From NCBI RefSeq assembly GCF_023238205.1, contig NZ_CP096659.1:1550001-1614000 (forward strand): a DNA stretch of 64,000 nucleotides, written 5' to 3'. How positions within the stretch are numbered: the stretch's first letter is position 1; every line of letters begins with the position of its first letter. The translations under genes and the position numbers were made by a program. The notes under the pieces were generated by a model. The model worked only from the letters and a program-made list of their open reading frames with translations, was not told where the DNA came from and did no database searches. The DNA is from Halorussus limi (GTDB lineage Archaea; Halobacteriota; Halobacteria; Halobacteriales; Haladaptataceae). Below are positions 36,530 to 43,773 of the stretch, piece after piece.

Positions 36530-37432
36530 ATGCAACTGGGCGTCATCGGACTGGGCCGGATGGGCCGCATCGTCGTGGACCGAGTACTCGACGCTGGCCA
36601 CGACGTAGTGGCCTTCGACTTGGACGAGGAAGCGGTCGCGTCGGCCGCCGAGGCGGGCGCGACCCCCGCCGACTCCGTGGTGGACCTCGCCGAGCGGTTG
36701 GATGACGAGAAGCGCATCTGGCTGATGGTCCCGGCCGGCGAGGCGGTGGACGCCGCGCTCGCCGACCTCGAACCGCACCTCGACGGCGACGACGTGGTCG
36801 TGGACGGCGGCAACTCCCACTTCGAGGACTCGACGCGCCGGGCCGACGAGACCCCGGCGGCGTACCTCGACTGCGGGACATCCGGCGGTCCCGCGGGCGC
36901 GGAACTGGGCTTCTCGCTGATGGTCGGCGGCCCGGAGTGGGCTTACGAGGAACTGACGCCGGTGTTCGACGCGGTGGCGACCGGGCCGGCGGGCCACGAC
37001 CGGATGGGTCCCGCGGGGTCGGGCCACTACGTCAAGATGGTCCACAACGGCGTCGAGTACGCGCTGATGCAGGCCTACGGCGAGGGCTTCGAGTTGCTCG
37101 CGGAGGGCCGGTACGACCTCGACCTCGAAGCGGTCGCGCGGACGTGGAACAACGGCGCGGTCATCCGGTCGTGGCTGCTGGAACTCTGCGAGGAGGCGTT
37201 CCGCGAGGAGGGCACCGACCTCGGCGACGTGGACGACTACGTGGCCGGTGGCTCGACCGGGACGTGGACCGTCCGAGAGGCGCTGGAGCAGGAGGTTCCG
37301 GTGCCGCTCATCTATCAGGCGCTCGGCGAGCGGTTCGGCTCTCGGGCGCGCGAGGACGGGCGGTTCTCCCGGCGGCTTGCCAATCGACTCCGCTACGGGT
37401 TCGGCCGCCACGAGGTCGCCCGCCGCGAGTAG
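36530..37432 (+). CDS. gnd: 6-phosphogluconate dehydrogenase (decarboxylating, short GndA type)
   Basis: A 300-residue enzyme converting 6-phosphogluconate to ribulose-5-phosphate with NAD(P)+, the oxidative branch that supplies pentoses in haloarchaea. It has an N-terminal Rossmann GLGRMG (7-12), DGGNSHFEDS (about 92-101), the substrate signature CGTSGGPAGAE and the catalytic Lys in VKMVHNGVEYA. Its length fits the short family, unlike the 470-residue bacterial enzyme. The ATG at 36530 is chosen; the frame extends upstream without homology. It is divergent from valS with 235 nt between. Confidence 0.9.
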   Translation: MQLGVIGLGRMGRIVVDRVLDAGHDVVAFDLDEEAVASAAEAGATPADSVVDLAERLDDEKRIWLMVPAGEAVDAALADLEPHLDGDDVVVDGGNSHFEDSTRRADETPAAYLDCGTSGGPAGAELGFSLMVGGPEWAYEELTPVFDAVATGPAGHDRMGPAGSGHYVKMVHNGVEYALMQAYGEGFELLAEGRYDLDLEAVARTWNNGAVIRSWLLELCEEAFREEGTDLGDVDDYVAGGSTGTWTVREALEQEVPVPLIYQALGERFGSRAREDGRFSRRLANRLRYGFGRHEVARRE

Positions 37433-37557
37433 CGATAGACAGAATTTCGTTGCTCTGAGAAACATTTTCCGTTATACGAGGCGGCCATAGCCTCCGGGAT
37501 GGTACCGGAACCCACACTCGCGCCAACTTGATAGCCGTCCGACGCGAACGACGCGCT

Positions 37558-38358
37558 ATGGCATCGCCCGTCTCCCTCTACTTCAGCGACTTCGCGGACG
37601 AACGCGGGCGAGTCGATTACTACTGGTCGCGCCTCCGGTCGCTCGACGTGCCGGTCCCCGACACGACGTTCGTGGCGCTCGACGCCACCGACGACGGCTA
37701 CCGGTGGGAAACCGACGAGATTCTGGCGTTCATGGACGAGGCGGACCGCCACCGGGCGTTCGTCCGGACGCAGTTCAAGGCCGCTACGGTCCGACTGCGC
37801 GAGGGGTCGTTCGTCCCGCGGCCGGACGCCGACGCCGTGGACCGGACCGTCGAGTCGCTCCTGAACCAGAACGACGAGCAGGGCTGGCCCCACGGCGGAA
37901 GTCTCGTCGTCCGTGAGTGGTTGGACCTCGATTTCTGTCGGTTTCCGAGCCACTCGTGTCACCCTTCGGTCCGCTTCTTCGTGAGCGACGGCGAGGTCAT
38001 CGGACGGACGCCGGTCGAACCGGAGGCTTCCGAGATGGTCTGCGACGGACGATACGAGTACGTCGAGCCGATTCTGGAGGACGCGTCGTTCGAGACGCCT
38101 CGAAGGTACGCCGAGCGAATCGCCGCGGAGTTCGACGAGGCGACGTGGGGCGTCGATTTCGTCGTGGACGCCCGCGGCGACTGGTACTGCACCGAGTTCA
38201 ACTTCAACGGAGTCTACTGGAACCGGCTGGAGGAACGGTGGTGGGACATGTGCGGTCAGGGCGACTTCGAACCGTTCGGCCCGACCGAACTCCACTCCGC
38301 CGCGCTGTGGGGCGTCCGGCCCGAGTCGGCCGACGAGGAGCGCGACCGCTGGTGGTGA
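37558..38358 (+). CDS. ATP-grasp-like protein of unknown substrate
   Basis: A 266-residue protein. The middle shows FVRTQFKAATVRLREGSF, then SLVVREWLDLDF and VRFFVSDGEVIGRTPVEP. The end has WGVDFVVDARGDWYCTEFNFNGVYWN (about 206-231), similar to the metal-binding D-x(n)-G-x-W/I-x-x-E-x-N strand of ATP-grasp ligases. There is no preserved ligase substrate motif. This suggests an ATP-dependent carboxylate-amine ligase relative. The ATG at 37558 is preferred; an in-frame start 30 nt upstream adds a basic stub. Family not certain. Confidence 0.55.
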   Translation: MASPVSLYFSDFADERGRVDYYWSRLRSLDVPVPDTTFVALDATDDGYRWETDEILAFMDEADRHRAFVRTQFKAATVRLREGSFVPRPDADAVDRTVESLLNQNDEQGWPHGGSLVVREWLDLDFCRFPSHSCHPSVRFFVSDGEVIGRTPVEPEASEMVCDGRYEYVEPILEDASFETPRRYAERIAAEFDEATWGVDFVVDARGDWYCTEFNFNGVYWNRLEERWWDMCGQGDFEPFGPTELHSAALWGVRPESADEERDRWW

Positions 38359-38361
38359 CGG

Positions 38362-38979
38362 TCAGCGCTCCCCGCCGCCCCGGTGAATCTTCCCCTGCGG
38401 TTCGTACTCGATTGTCGTCGCCACGCTCTCGGCCACTTCTTCTCCGCAGAGCCGACCGACGAGATGCAACGCTAAGTCCAACCCGGAAGTCACGCCGCCC
38501 GCGGTCAGCACGTCGCCGTCGTCCACCACGCGGGCGTCCACGACTTCCGCGTCGGTCGCTTCGAGGTCGTCGCGGGCGCTCGCGTGCGTGACCGCGGGCC
38601 GACCGTCCAGCACCCCGGCCTCGGCCAGCAGCATCCCGCCGGTGCAGACCGCCGCGAGTTCGACGCCGCGCTCGTGGAGGTCCGCGAGAGCGCGGGGCAG
38701 GTCGCCCTTCTGGGCTTCGGCCCACGCGCTCGCGTCCGCGCGGTCGTTCCATCCGCCGCCGGGAACCACCACGAGGTCCGGGTCGGAATCGGCGAGGCGC
38801 CCGTCGACTTCGATTCGGAGGCCGTGACTGGCGGTCACGAACTCCGCGGCGTCGAGCGACCGGAGACTGACGTCGAGGTCACAGCCACGGTCGGCCGCAG
38901 TCGAGAACACCTCGTACGGTCCGACAGCGTCTAGTTCGTCGAAGCCCTCGTAGACGACCACTGCGATTTCGGTTGTCAT
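38362..38979 (-). CDS. DJ-1/PfpI-family protein
   Basis: A 205-residue class I glutamine-amidotransferase-like protein: IAVVVYEGFDELDAVGPYEVF (5-25, Glu14), VVVPGGG (70-76) and the nucleophile elbow AAVCTGGMLLAEAGVL (Cys112). The sequence TAGGVTSGLDLALHLV closes the domain. This spacing is that of the AraC-associated/isonitrile-hydratase-like subgroup rather than of a protease. It converges on the ATP-grasp gene with 3 nt between. Probably a small-molecule hydratase or stress protein. Confidence 0.85.
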   Translation of the reverse strand: MTTEIAVVVYEGFDELDAVGPYEVFSTAADRGCDLDVSLRSLDAAEFVTASHGLRIEVDGRLADSDPDLVVVPGGGWNDRADASAWAEAQKGDLPRALADLHERGVELAAVCTGGMLLAEAGVLDGRPAVTHASARDDLEATDAEVVDARVVDDGDVLTAGGVTSGLDLALHLVGRLCGEEVAESVATTIEYEPQGKIHRGGGER

Positions 38980-39111
38980 ACCACCACTCTCGGCGGGTGC
39001 CGGCAAAAAGCGTCGGTCCCGCGTCCGCCGACGGTCTCCTCTCCCGACTCGTCGCCGTCAGGTCGCGCGATAATCACAATGCTGTTAAACCACCCTTCCG
39101 TAGTCCCGCGC

Positions 39112-39687
39112 ATGGTAGACGCACTGGGTCTGGGACTCGGGCTGACGCTCGTCCTCATCGTGGTGGCCCTTCACTACTCGGAGGGCACCGAGTGGCGAAC
39201 CCCCGACGACATCTCTCAGGAGGTACTCGAACGTCGGGCCGAGACCGTGCCGGAGACCGACTTCCCCGAACCGATGAACCGGTCCATCGGCGGCGGTGGC
39301 GGCGCGGTCGCGGTCGGCGGCGGTGCCGAAGGTGAACTCGAAGGAGAGGGCGAGGAAGAGGAGGGCTTCGACCCCGCCTCTATCTCCGACGACGAGGTCG
39401 AGTACTTCGACGTGGAGTACGTCAACGAGGGCGAGACCATCGAAGTCGCGAACAACGAAACCCTGCTCGAAGCGGGCGAGGAGCAAGACTGGGACCTGCC
39501 CTACGCGTGTCGGCAGGGACAGTGTCTCTCGTGTGGCGGTAAGGTGCAGGACGGCGACGCCCACGACTACGTCCAGCACAGCAACAACGAGACGCTCGGT
39601 GACGACGAGGTAGAGAAGGGGTACGTCCTGACGTGTACCGCGTATCCGACCGACGACTTCGCGCTCGAAACGAACGAGACACCCTGA
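39112..39687 (+). CDS. membrane-anchored [2Fe-2S] ferredoxin
   Basis: A 191-residue protein. One N-terminal transmembrane helix (residues 4-20, ALGLGLGLTLVLIVVAL) and a Gly/Glu-rich linker (about 55-85) precede a plant/halobacterial-type ferredoxin domain. The cluster ligands are Cys133, Cys138, Cys141 and Cys175 (C-x4-C-x2-C-x33-C; YACRQGQCLSCGG, LTCTAYP). The domain is thus held at the membrane's cytoplasmic face and could feed electrons to a membrane enzyme. The ATG at 39112 gives the clean helix. Single gene. Confidence 0.85.
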   Translation: MVDALGLGLGLTLVLIVVALHYSEGTEWRTPDDISQEVLERRAETVPETDFPEPMNRSIGGGGGAVAVGGGAEGELEGEGEEEEGFDPASISDDEVEYFDVEYVNEGETIEVANNETLLEAGEEQDWDLPYACRQGQCLSCGGKVQDGDAHDYVQHSNNETLGDDEVEKGYVLTCTAYPTDDFALETNETP

Positions 39688-39804
39688 CGGTTCCGCGAAC
39701 GGCTTCACGAGGCGTCTCGGACCGCCGTCCGGTCTCTTTTACCGGCGCCGGAGTACAATTTCAACCGGAAACATTACAATCCCAAGGAGTCTTGGAGACT
39801 GACA

Positions 39805-41265
39805 GTGGCATCGACGCACGCTGACGATATCACGGAGGGCGGCCTGGCGCGCCCCCTCTTTCATCTGGCGTGGCCTATCGTGGTCACCCAGTTACTGCAG
39901 GTCGCCTACAACGTGGGCGACGCCTTCTGGCTGGGGCGCTACTCCGCCAGCGCGGTCGGCGCAATCAGCCTCGCGTTCCCGCTCATCTTCTTCTTCATCG
40001 CGTTCGGTGGCGGGTTCAACGTCGCGGGAAGCACGCTTGTCGCCCAGTACACGGGCGCGGACAGCGACGGGTCGGCCGGCAAAGTCGCGGGCCAGACGCT
40101 CGGATTCGTCGTCGCCATCGGCGCGATTCTGAGCGTCGTCGGTCACTTCGGCTCCGGACCGATGCTGGCGCTGTTCCCGAGCGACGCCGCCACCGCCGAC
40201 GAGGTGGTCCCGCTGGCCGCCCGGTACATGGAGATATTCTTCCTCGGCCTGCCGTTCATGTTCGGCTTTCTGGCGTTCTCGGCGCTCCTCCGGGGGTACG
40301 GCAACACCCGGACGCCGATGCGGGTCATGGCGGTCACGGTCGTCCTCAACCTCGTTTTGGACCCGGTGTTAGTCTTCGGCGTCGGCCCGGTCCCGGCGCT
40401 GGGTATCGAGACCGCGCTCGTCCCCGAGATGGGCATCAGGGGCGCGGCCGTCGCTACGCTCGTCGCTCGCGCGGTCGGCGGTGTCGTGGGCGTCTACGTC
40501 CTGTTCTTCACCGACACCGGCCCTGACGTCGACCTCAGTCATCTCGTACCCGACCTAGAGTACGTCGAGGACATCGTGCGCATCGGGATTCCGTCGGCGC
40601 TGGAGCAGTCGGCGGGCGCGCTCGCGATGGTGATGCTGACGGTGATGATAGTCACCTTCGAGCCGTCGGTCATCGCGGCCTACGGACTCGGCAATCGACT
40701 CATCTCGCTGGTCTTCCTGCCCGCGGTCGGCCTCGGCAAGGCGACCAACACGGTGGTCGGCCAGAACCTCGGCGCGGGCAAGGCCGACCGGGCCGAGCGC
40801 GCGGTCCGACTCGCGGCGAGCGTCGGCGCCGGCGTGATGGTCTCGCTGGCGGTTCTCGCCGCGGCGTTCCCCGAACCCATCGTCGAGGTGTTCATGGCGA
40901 CCGGCACCGCCGAGGCCGCCAAGACCATCGAACACGCCTCGGAGTACCTCCGGATTCGCACGGTCGAGTTCGCCTTCATCGGCGTCTTTCAGGTGCTGGT
41001 CGGGGCCTACCGCGGCGCGGGCAACACCAAGACCGCGATGGCGTTCTCGCTGATTACGCTGTGGCTCGTCCGCGTGCCCGCGGTGTACCTCCTCGCGTTC
41101 GAGACGACGCTCGGCGCGACCGGCATCTGGATCGGCGTCGCGCTCGGCCACGTCGTCGGCGCTATCGGCGCGGCCGTCTGGTTCACTCGCGGGACGTGGA
41201 AGTCGGCCGTCATCGACAGCGAGGCGCCCGAGACCGCGGCCGACCCCGCTGTCTCGGAGGACTGA
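39805..41265 (+). CDS. MATE-family multidrug/Na+ antiporter
   Basis: A 486-residue transporter with twelve transmembrane segments in two homologous halves. It starts with ITEGGLARPLFHLAWPIVVTQLLQVAYNVGDAFWLGRYS and has a repeat-like second half LDPVLVFGVGPVP ... VFLPAVGLGKATNTVVGQNLGAGK. This is the NorM/DinF branch. It exports organic cations or other toxic compounds using a Na+ or H+ gradient. GTG start at 39805, with AT-richer AAACATTACAAT just before. A close paralogue starts at 63009. It precedes tRNA-Arg by 49 nt. Confidence 0.9.
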   Translation: MASTHADDITEGGLARPLFHLAWPIVVTQLLQVAYNVGDAFWLGRYSASAVGAISLAFPLIFFFIAFGGGFNVAGSTLVAQYTGADSDGSAGKVAGQTLGFVVAIGAILSVVGHFGSGPMLALFPSDAATADEVVPLAARYMEIFFLGLPFMFGFLAFSALLRGYGNTRTPMRVMAVTVVLNLVLDPVLVFGVGPVPALGIETALVPEMGIRGAAVATLVARAVGGVVGVYVLFFTDTGPDVDLSHLVPDLEYVEDIVRIGIPSALEQSAGALAMVMLTVMIVTFEPSVIAAYGLGNRLISLVFLPAVGLGKATNTVVGQNLGAGKADRAERAVRLAASVGAGVMVSLAVLAAAFPEPIVEVFMATGTAEAAKTIEHASEYLRIRTVEFAFIGVFQVLVGAYRGAGNTKTAMAFSLITLWLVRVPAVYLLAFETTLGATGIWIGVALGHVVGAIGAAVWFTRGTWKSAVIDSEAPETAADPAVSED

Positions 41266-41314
41266 TTGCGGCTATCACAATCGTTAAGCCCGCGACCGGA
41301 GTAAACCCGTGTGA

Positions 41315-41387
41315 GGGCGGCTAGTTCAGCGGACAGAACGCTTGGTTCCGGACCAAGAGGTCATGGGTTCAAATCCCATGCCGCCCG
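41315..41387 (+). tRNA. tRNA-Arg (CCG)
   Basis: A complete cloverleaf: acceptor GGGCGGC/GCCGCCC with discriminator G; D-arm GTTC/GAAC; anticodon stem CTTGG/CCAAG with loop TTCCGGA (anticodon CCG); T-arm CATGG-GTTCAAAT-CCATG. No encoded CCA. Its last 13 bases plus the next base form the left copy of a 14-bp direct repeat that recurs at 43646, so it is the likely integration target of the islet that follows. Confidence 0.95.
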
Positions 41388-41388
41388 T
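41375..41388. repeat. left att-like repeat (attL), in tRNA-Arg
   Basis: CCCATGCCGCCCGT covers the 3' acceptor strand and discriminator of tRNA-Arg(CCG). An identical copy lies at 43646-43659 in the same orientation. A 14-bp exact match starting inside a tRNA gene is the standard mark of tyrosine-recombinase integration. Confidence 0.7.
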
Positions 41389-41599
41389 CGCACCCTTATC
41401 CCGCGATTTCTGTGGTTTCAGGCCTTTCATCCACTAGATCTCATTTTAGCCCTTTCTCCTCTTCGTTCGATAGTCGAACGAAAGGACCTTCGTCGGGCAG
41501 TCAAATTTATCCAACTCGCCGGAAGATGTTCGGCTTCCTGCTCGTTCGATACTCTCACCCCGCTGATTTCAGAATCGGAAGGAGAGATCGACTATGCTC
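41388..41599. other. gene-free left arm of the islet
   Basis: AT-rich DNA with no coding frame of note. It contains a perfect inverted repeat at 41462-41482 (TTCGTTCGA, TAG, TCGAACGAA). Confidence 0.5.
41462..41482. repeat. inverted repeat near the islet's left end
   Basis: Nine-base arms TTCGTTCGA/TCGAACGAA flank TAG. An 18-of-21 match sits at 43623-43643 beside the right att copy, so this may be a recombinase- or repressor-binding site shared by both ends. Confidence 0.5.
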
Positions 41600-42247
41600 C
41601 TATTCAGCGTAGTCGCATAAATCGGCAACCGGACAGTCTGAACATTTCGGATTCGACGCCGTGCAGACTGTACTGCCAAAATCGATGAGCGCGTGCAGAT
41701 AATCGCTACATCTCCCTGTCGGAGAGGACCGTTCGGCAAGGTCCCAGTTTTCGGCCGCGTTCGGATCGTCGGCCGCGTCGAGTCCGAACACCCGCGACAG
41801 AACTCGCGCCACGTTAGTATCCACGGCGACGGCGTCTTTCCCGTGAGCGTGAGCGAGTACCGAGGCCGCAGTATACTCGCCGGCGCCGTGCAAGTCGAGT
41901 AATTCGGATCGCTCGTCCGGTACATGTCCGCCGTGCTGTTCGATGATACGGTGCGATGCCTTCCGGAAATACTTCGTTCGCTTCTGTAAGCCGAGAGGCT
42001 CTATCTCCTCGCTGATTTCTTCCTCGGAGACCGCGACTACCGAGTCGGGATTAGGAAACTTCTCGACGAACTCCTCGAACACCTCCTGCACCTGTTCGAC
42101 GGACGTCTGCTGGAGCATGAGCTCGGCGACGAGCACCTCGAATGGCGACGCATCGTTCTTGCGCCAAGGGAGGTGATGCCTTCCGTTATCGTCGTACCAA
42201 GTAAGTAACTTATCGACAAACGCGTCGCAGTTCGGGTGCGAGGACAT
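41600..42247 (-). CDS. MutY/EndoIII-family DNA glycosylase, Mig-type T/G mismatch glycosylase
   Basis: A 215-residue HhH-GPD glycosylase. N-terminal RHHLPWRKNDASPFEVLVAELMLQQTSVEQV (23-53) is MutY/Mig-like. The helix-hairpin-helix LHGAGEYTA has Tyr125 where EndoIII has its catalytic Lys and MutY a Ser, as in the thymine-mismatch glycosylase Mig.MthI. Catalytic Asp143 is in VDTNVARVL. The [4Fe-4S] ligands Cys195-x6-Cys202-x2-Cys205-x5-Cys211 are intact. It lacks the C-terminal A/G-recognition domain of MutY, again like Mig. Such enzymes repair T:G arising from deaminated 5-methylcytosine and usually travel with a C5 methyltransferase; none is present here. It is the last gene of the minus-strand cluster. 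Confidence 0.8.
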   Translation of the reverse strand: MSSHPNCDAFVDKLLTWYDDNGRHHLPWRKNDASPFEVLVAELMLQQTSVEQVQEVFEEFVEKFPNPDSVVAVSEEEISEEIEPLGLQKRTKYFRKASHRIIEQHGGHVPDERSELLDLHGAGEYTAASVLAHAHGKDAVAVDTNVARVLSRVFGLDAADDPNAAENWDLAERSSPTGRCSDYLHALIDFGSTVCTASNPKCSDCPVADLCDYAE

Positions 42248-42294
42248 GGTCAGCTCTAGTTATCCTTTCACTTTTGAAATTATGGGGGCAGTAT

Positions 42295-42777
42295 CTACTC
42301 ACAGAGACAGTCTTGCGTCCGCGTCAGCGCGACGACCTCCTCGTGAAGCGCCACGGCGAGCGCGAAGACCGTCTCGGCGCGATACTCGCCAGCGATGCCC
42401 GTCCGATAGTACGACTCCGACCGGTTCTCGATCCAGAGCTTTTCGAGTCGGTCGGCGACGTCCTGCGAGAACAGTCCTGCACGGACGCCCTCGTCGTAGA
42501 CTTCGGTGTGTCGCTGACCGGCGACGTCGTATCCCTTCTCCTCGACGTAGAACTGAATCGACCGTTCGATGGCGACGAACGACGCCTCGATGATTACCGT
42601 GAAGTGGCCGTTGCGGTCAAGCAGGAATCCCGCGGCGTCGAGGAGTCGGCACGCCTTCCGCAACTGGAGGATCGACGAATCGGAGACGTACTCCAGTCCG
42701 ACCTCCGGATTCTCGGGCCTGCGCTGGAAAGCGTCCTCCGCATCGCCGAGCGCTTCTTCCAACTCGTTCGAGGTCAT
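42295..42777 (-). CDS. HEPN-domain protein (putative toxin of HEPN/MNT pair)
   Basis: A 160-residue, mostly helical protein (MTSNELEEALGDAEDAF, LRKACRLLDAAGFLLDRNGHFTVIIEASFVAIERSIQFYVEEKG). This is the layout of HEPN proteins that pair with minimal nucleotidyltransferases. The R-x4-6-H ribonuclease motif is not evident in classical form, so its toxic mode is unclear. Its start overlaps the stop of the MNT gene by 4 nt, so it is translationally coupled. An AT-rich 47-nt gap separates it from the glycosylase gene. Confidence 0.7.
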   Translation of the reverse strand: MTSNELEEALGDAEDAFQRRPENPEVGLEYVSDSSILQLRKACRLLDAAGFLLDRNGHFTVIIEASFVAIERSIQFYVEEKGYDVAGQRHTEVYDEGVRAGLFSQDVADRLEKLWIENRSESYYRTGIAGEYRAETVFALAVALHEEVVALTRTQDCLCE

Positions 42778-43433
42778 TCGTCGTCTCCTCCGAACACGTC
42801 ACGCTTCGCTCGGTCGAACGTCTCGGTTTCGTGCAAGGCGATGCCCTCTTTCAGAACCGGTCGGAGGTCTTCGCCCCGATTGCGAGCACTTTCCCCCGAC
42901 TCGACGAACACCTCGAACTCGTAACGCTGTCCGTCGATGGGTTCCGCTTCGAGGTCGCGCTTCACGTCCGAGACGGTTCGACGGGCAGTCACCAGCTCGT
43001 CGTCGTTCTCGACTAGCACGAACACGTCGATGTCGCTCACGCGGTCGGCTTCGCCGCGCGCCACGCTTCCGAAGCAGACGATCCCCGCGACCGACGGTAC
43101 TTCGTCGGTGACTCGGTCTACGAACGCCCGAAGCGGTCTCCGGAACTCCGCTTGCGGTATCTCCAGAAACGGATCGTCGGCCTCACGGAGTCGCGTCTCC
43201 TCGATTCGGTAGAGGGTCTTTCGACCGCTGTCTCGCCGGACGACCAAACCCAACGCTTCGAGTAGCGAGAGCGATTTCGAGACGCTCGGTCCGCCGAATC
43301 CGCTGAGTTCTTGTAGCTCGCTGTTCGAGAACTCTTCGGTGGGATTCCGTGCGGTGATTTCGAGAATGTCGTCCATCGCTTCGTACCTGAAGATTCGGTC
43401 GTCCGGGAGCGGAAGCTGTATCTCCACGCGCAT
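42774..43433 (-). CDS. winged-HTH-fused minimal nucleotidyltransferase (MNT antitoxin)
   Basis: A 219-residue protein. N-terminal winged HTH (about 20-80; NSELQELSGFGGPSVSKSLSLLEALGLVVRRDSGRKTLYRI) followed by a pol-beta-fold minimal nucleotidyltransferase with CFGSVARGEADRVSDIDVFVLV (Gly122-Ser123, Asp134 and Asp136). In HEPN/MNT systems the nucleotidyltransferase neutralises the HEPN toxin, in MntA/HepT by AMPylating it. The fused HTH suggests that it also represses its own promoter; a TTACA-n5-TGTAA operator overlaps the expected start site. Confidence 0.8.
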   Translation of the reverse strand: MRVEIQLPLPDDRIFRYEAMDDILEITARNPTEEFSNSELQELSGFGGPSVSKSLSLLEALGLVVRRDSGRKTLYRIEETRLREADDPFLEIPQAEFRRPLRAFVDRVTDEVPSVAGIVCFGSVARGEADRVSDIDVFVLVENDDELVTARRTVSDVKRDLEAEPIDGQRYEFEVFVESGESARNRGEDLRPVLKEGIALHETETFDRAKRDVFGGDDE

Positions 43434-43436
43434 TTG

Positions 43437-43451
43437 TTACACCTGATGTAA
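43437..43451 (-). promoter_or_regulatory. operator of the HEPN/MNT pair
   Basis: TTACA-CCTGA-TGTAA is a perfect inverted repeat lying between the MNT start codon (43433) and its TATA box, at the expected transcription start. It fits autorepression by the HTH-MNT protein. Confidence 0.55.
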
Positions 43452-43462
43452 GAGTTTACGTT

Positions 43463-43471
43463 GTATATAAA
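43463..43471 (-). promoter_or_regulatory. TATA box of the HEPN/MNT pair
   Basis: TTTATATAC on the minus strand is centred 34 nt before the MNT ATG. It is the strongest TATA match in this part of the window. Confidence 0.6.
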
Positions 43472-43622
43472 CATTCGGCGTTCTACCGAGCCGGAGAACA
43501 TCGAAGCCGCGCAATCAAACGGTTCTCGTTCTGTGCGAAAACGCGAATACATTTCACGTACTCCGACTGAAATCGCCACTTTCGGCTCCGATGATTTGGC
43601 TGTCACACGCCCGAAAGGACGA

Positions 43623-43643
43623 TTCGTTCGATGGACGAACGAG
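43623..43643. repeat. inverted repeat near the islet's right end
   Basis: The core TCGTTCG-ATGGA-CGAACGA matches the left-end repeat at 18 of 21 positions. It stops 2 nt before the right att copy. Confidence 0.5.
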
Positions 43644-43645
43644 CG

Positions 43646-43659
43646 CCCATGCCGCCCGT
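43646..43659. repeat. right att-like repeat (attR)
   Basis: An exact copy of CCCATGCCGCCCGT from the tRNA-Arg 3' end, same orientation, 2271 bp away. No tRNA body precedes it, as expected for the distal att copy of an integrated element. Confidence 0.7.
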
Positions 43660-43744
43660 TCGATTCTCCCTCTCTCCGGACGCCTTCGTCGCAATCACGA
43701 GGCGTTCGGACAGGCCGTCGCCCTCGCGAATGCAAAATCTTATG

Positions 43745-43760
43745 TTTAGGACGACCTAAA
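43745..43760 (+). promoter_or_regulatory. DtxR/SirR-like metal-responsive operator
   Basis: TTTAGGACGACCTAAA has perfect TTTAGG/CCTAAA arms, close to the TTAGGTnnnCCTAA core recognised by DtxR-family iron repressors (Idr1/Idr2 in Halobacterium). It follows the TATA-like AAAATCTTA and overlaps the expected start site, so Fe-loaded repressor would block transcription of the ABC ATPase gene. Confidence 0.6.
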
Positions 43761-43773
43761 ATCACGCCCACTG

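Larger units (their letters stand above)
41375..43659. mobile_element. small tRNA-Arg-inserted genomic islet (no integrase)
   Basis: A 2.3-kb block bounded by direct repeats of the tRNA-Arg 3' end. It is AT-richer than the flanks and carries only a mismatch glycosylase and a HEPN/MNT toxin-antitoxin pair, all on the minus strand. Both ends also hold a similar TTCGTTCGA-type inverted repeat. No integrase or transposase gene is left, so it is either a deletion remnant of a larger provirus/plasmid insertion or an element mobilised in trans. Confidence 0.65.

Noticed and set aside
41600-42247. Ordinary MutY adenine glycosylase
   Set aside because: It lacks the MutY C-terminal domain and has Tyr at the position of MutY Ser, as in thymine mismatch glycosylases.
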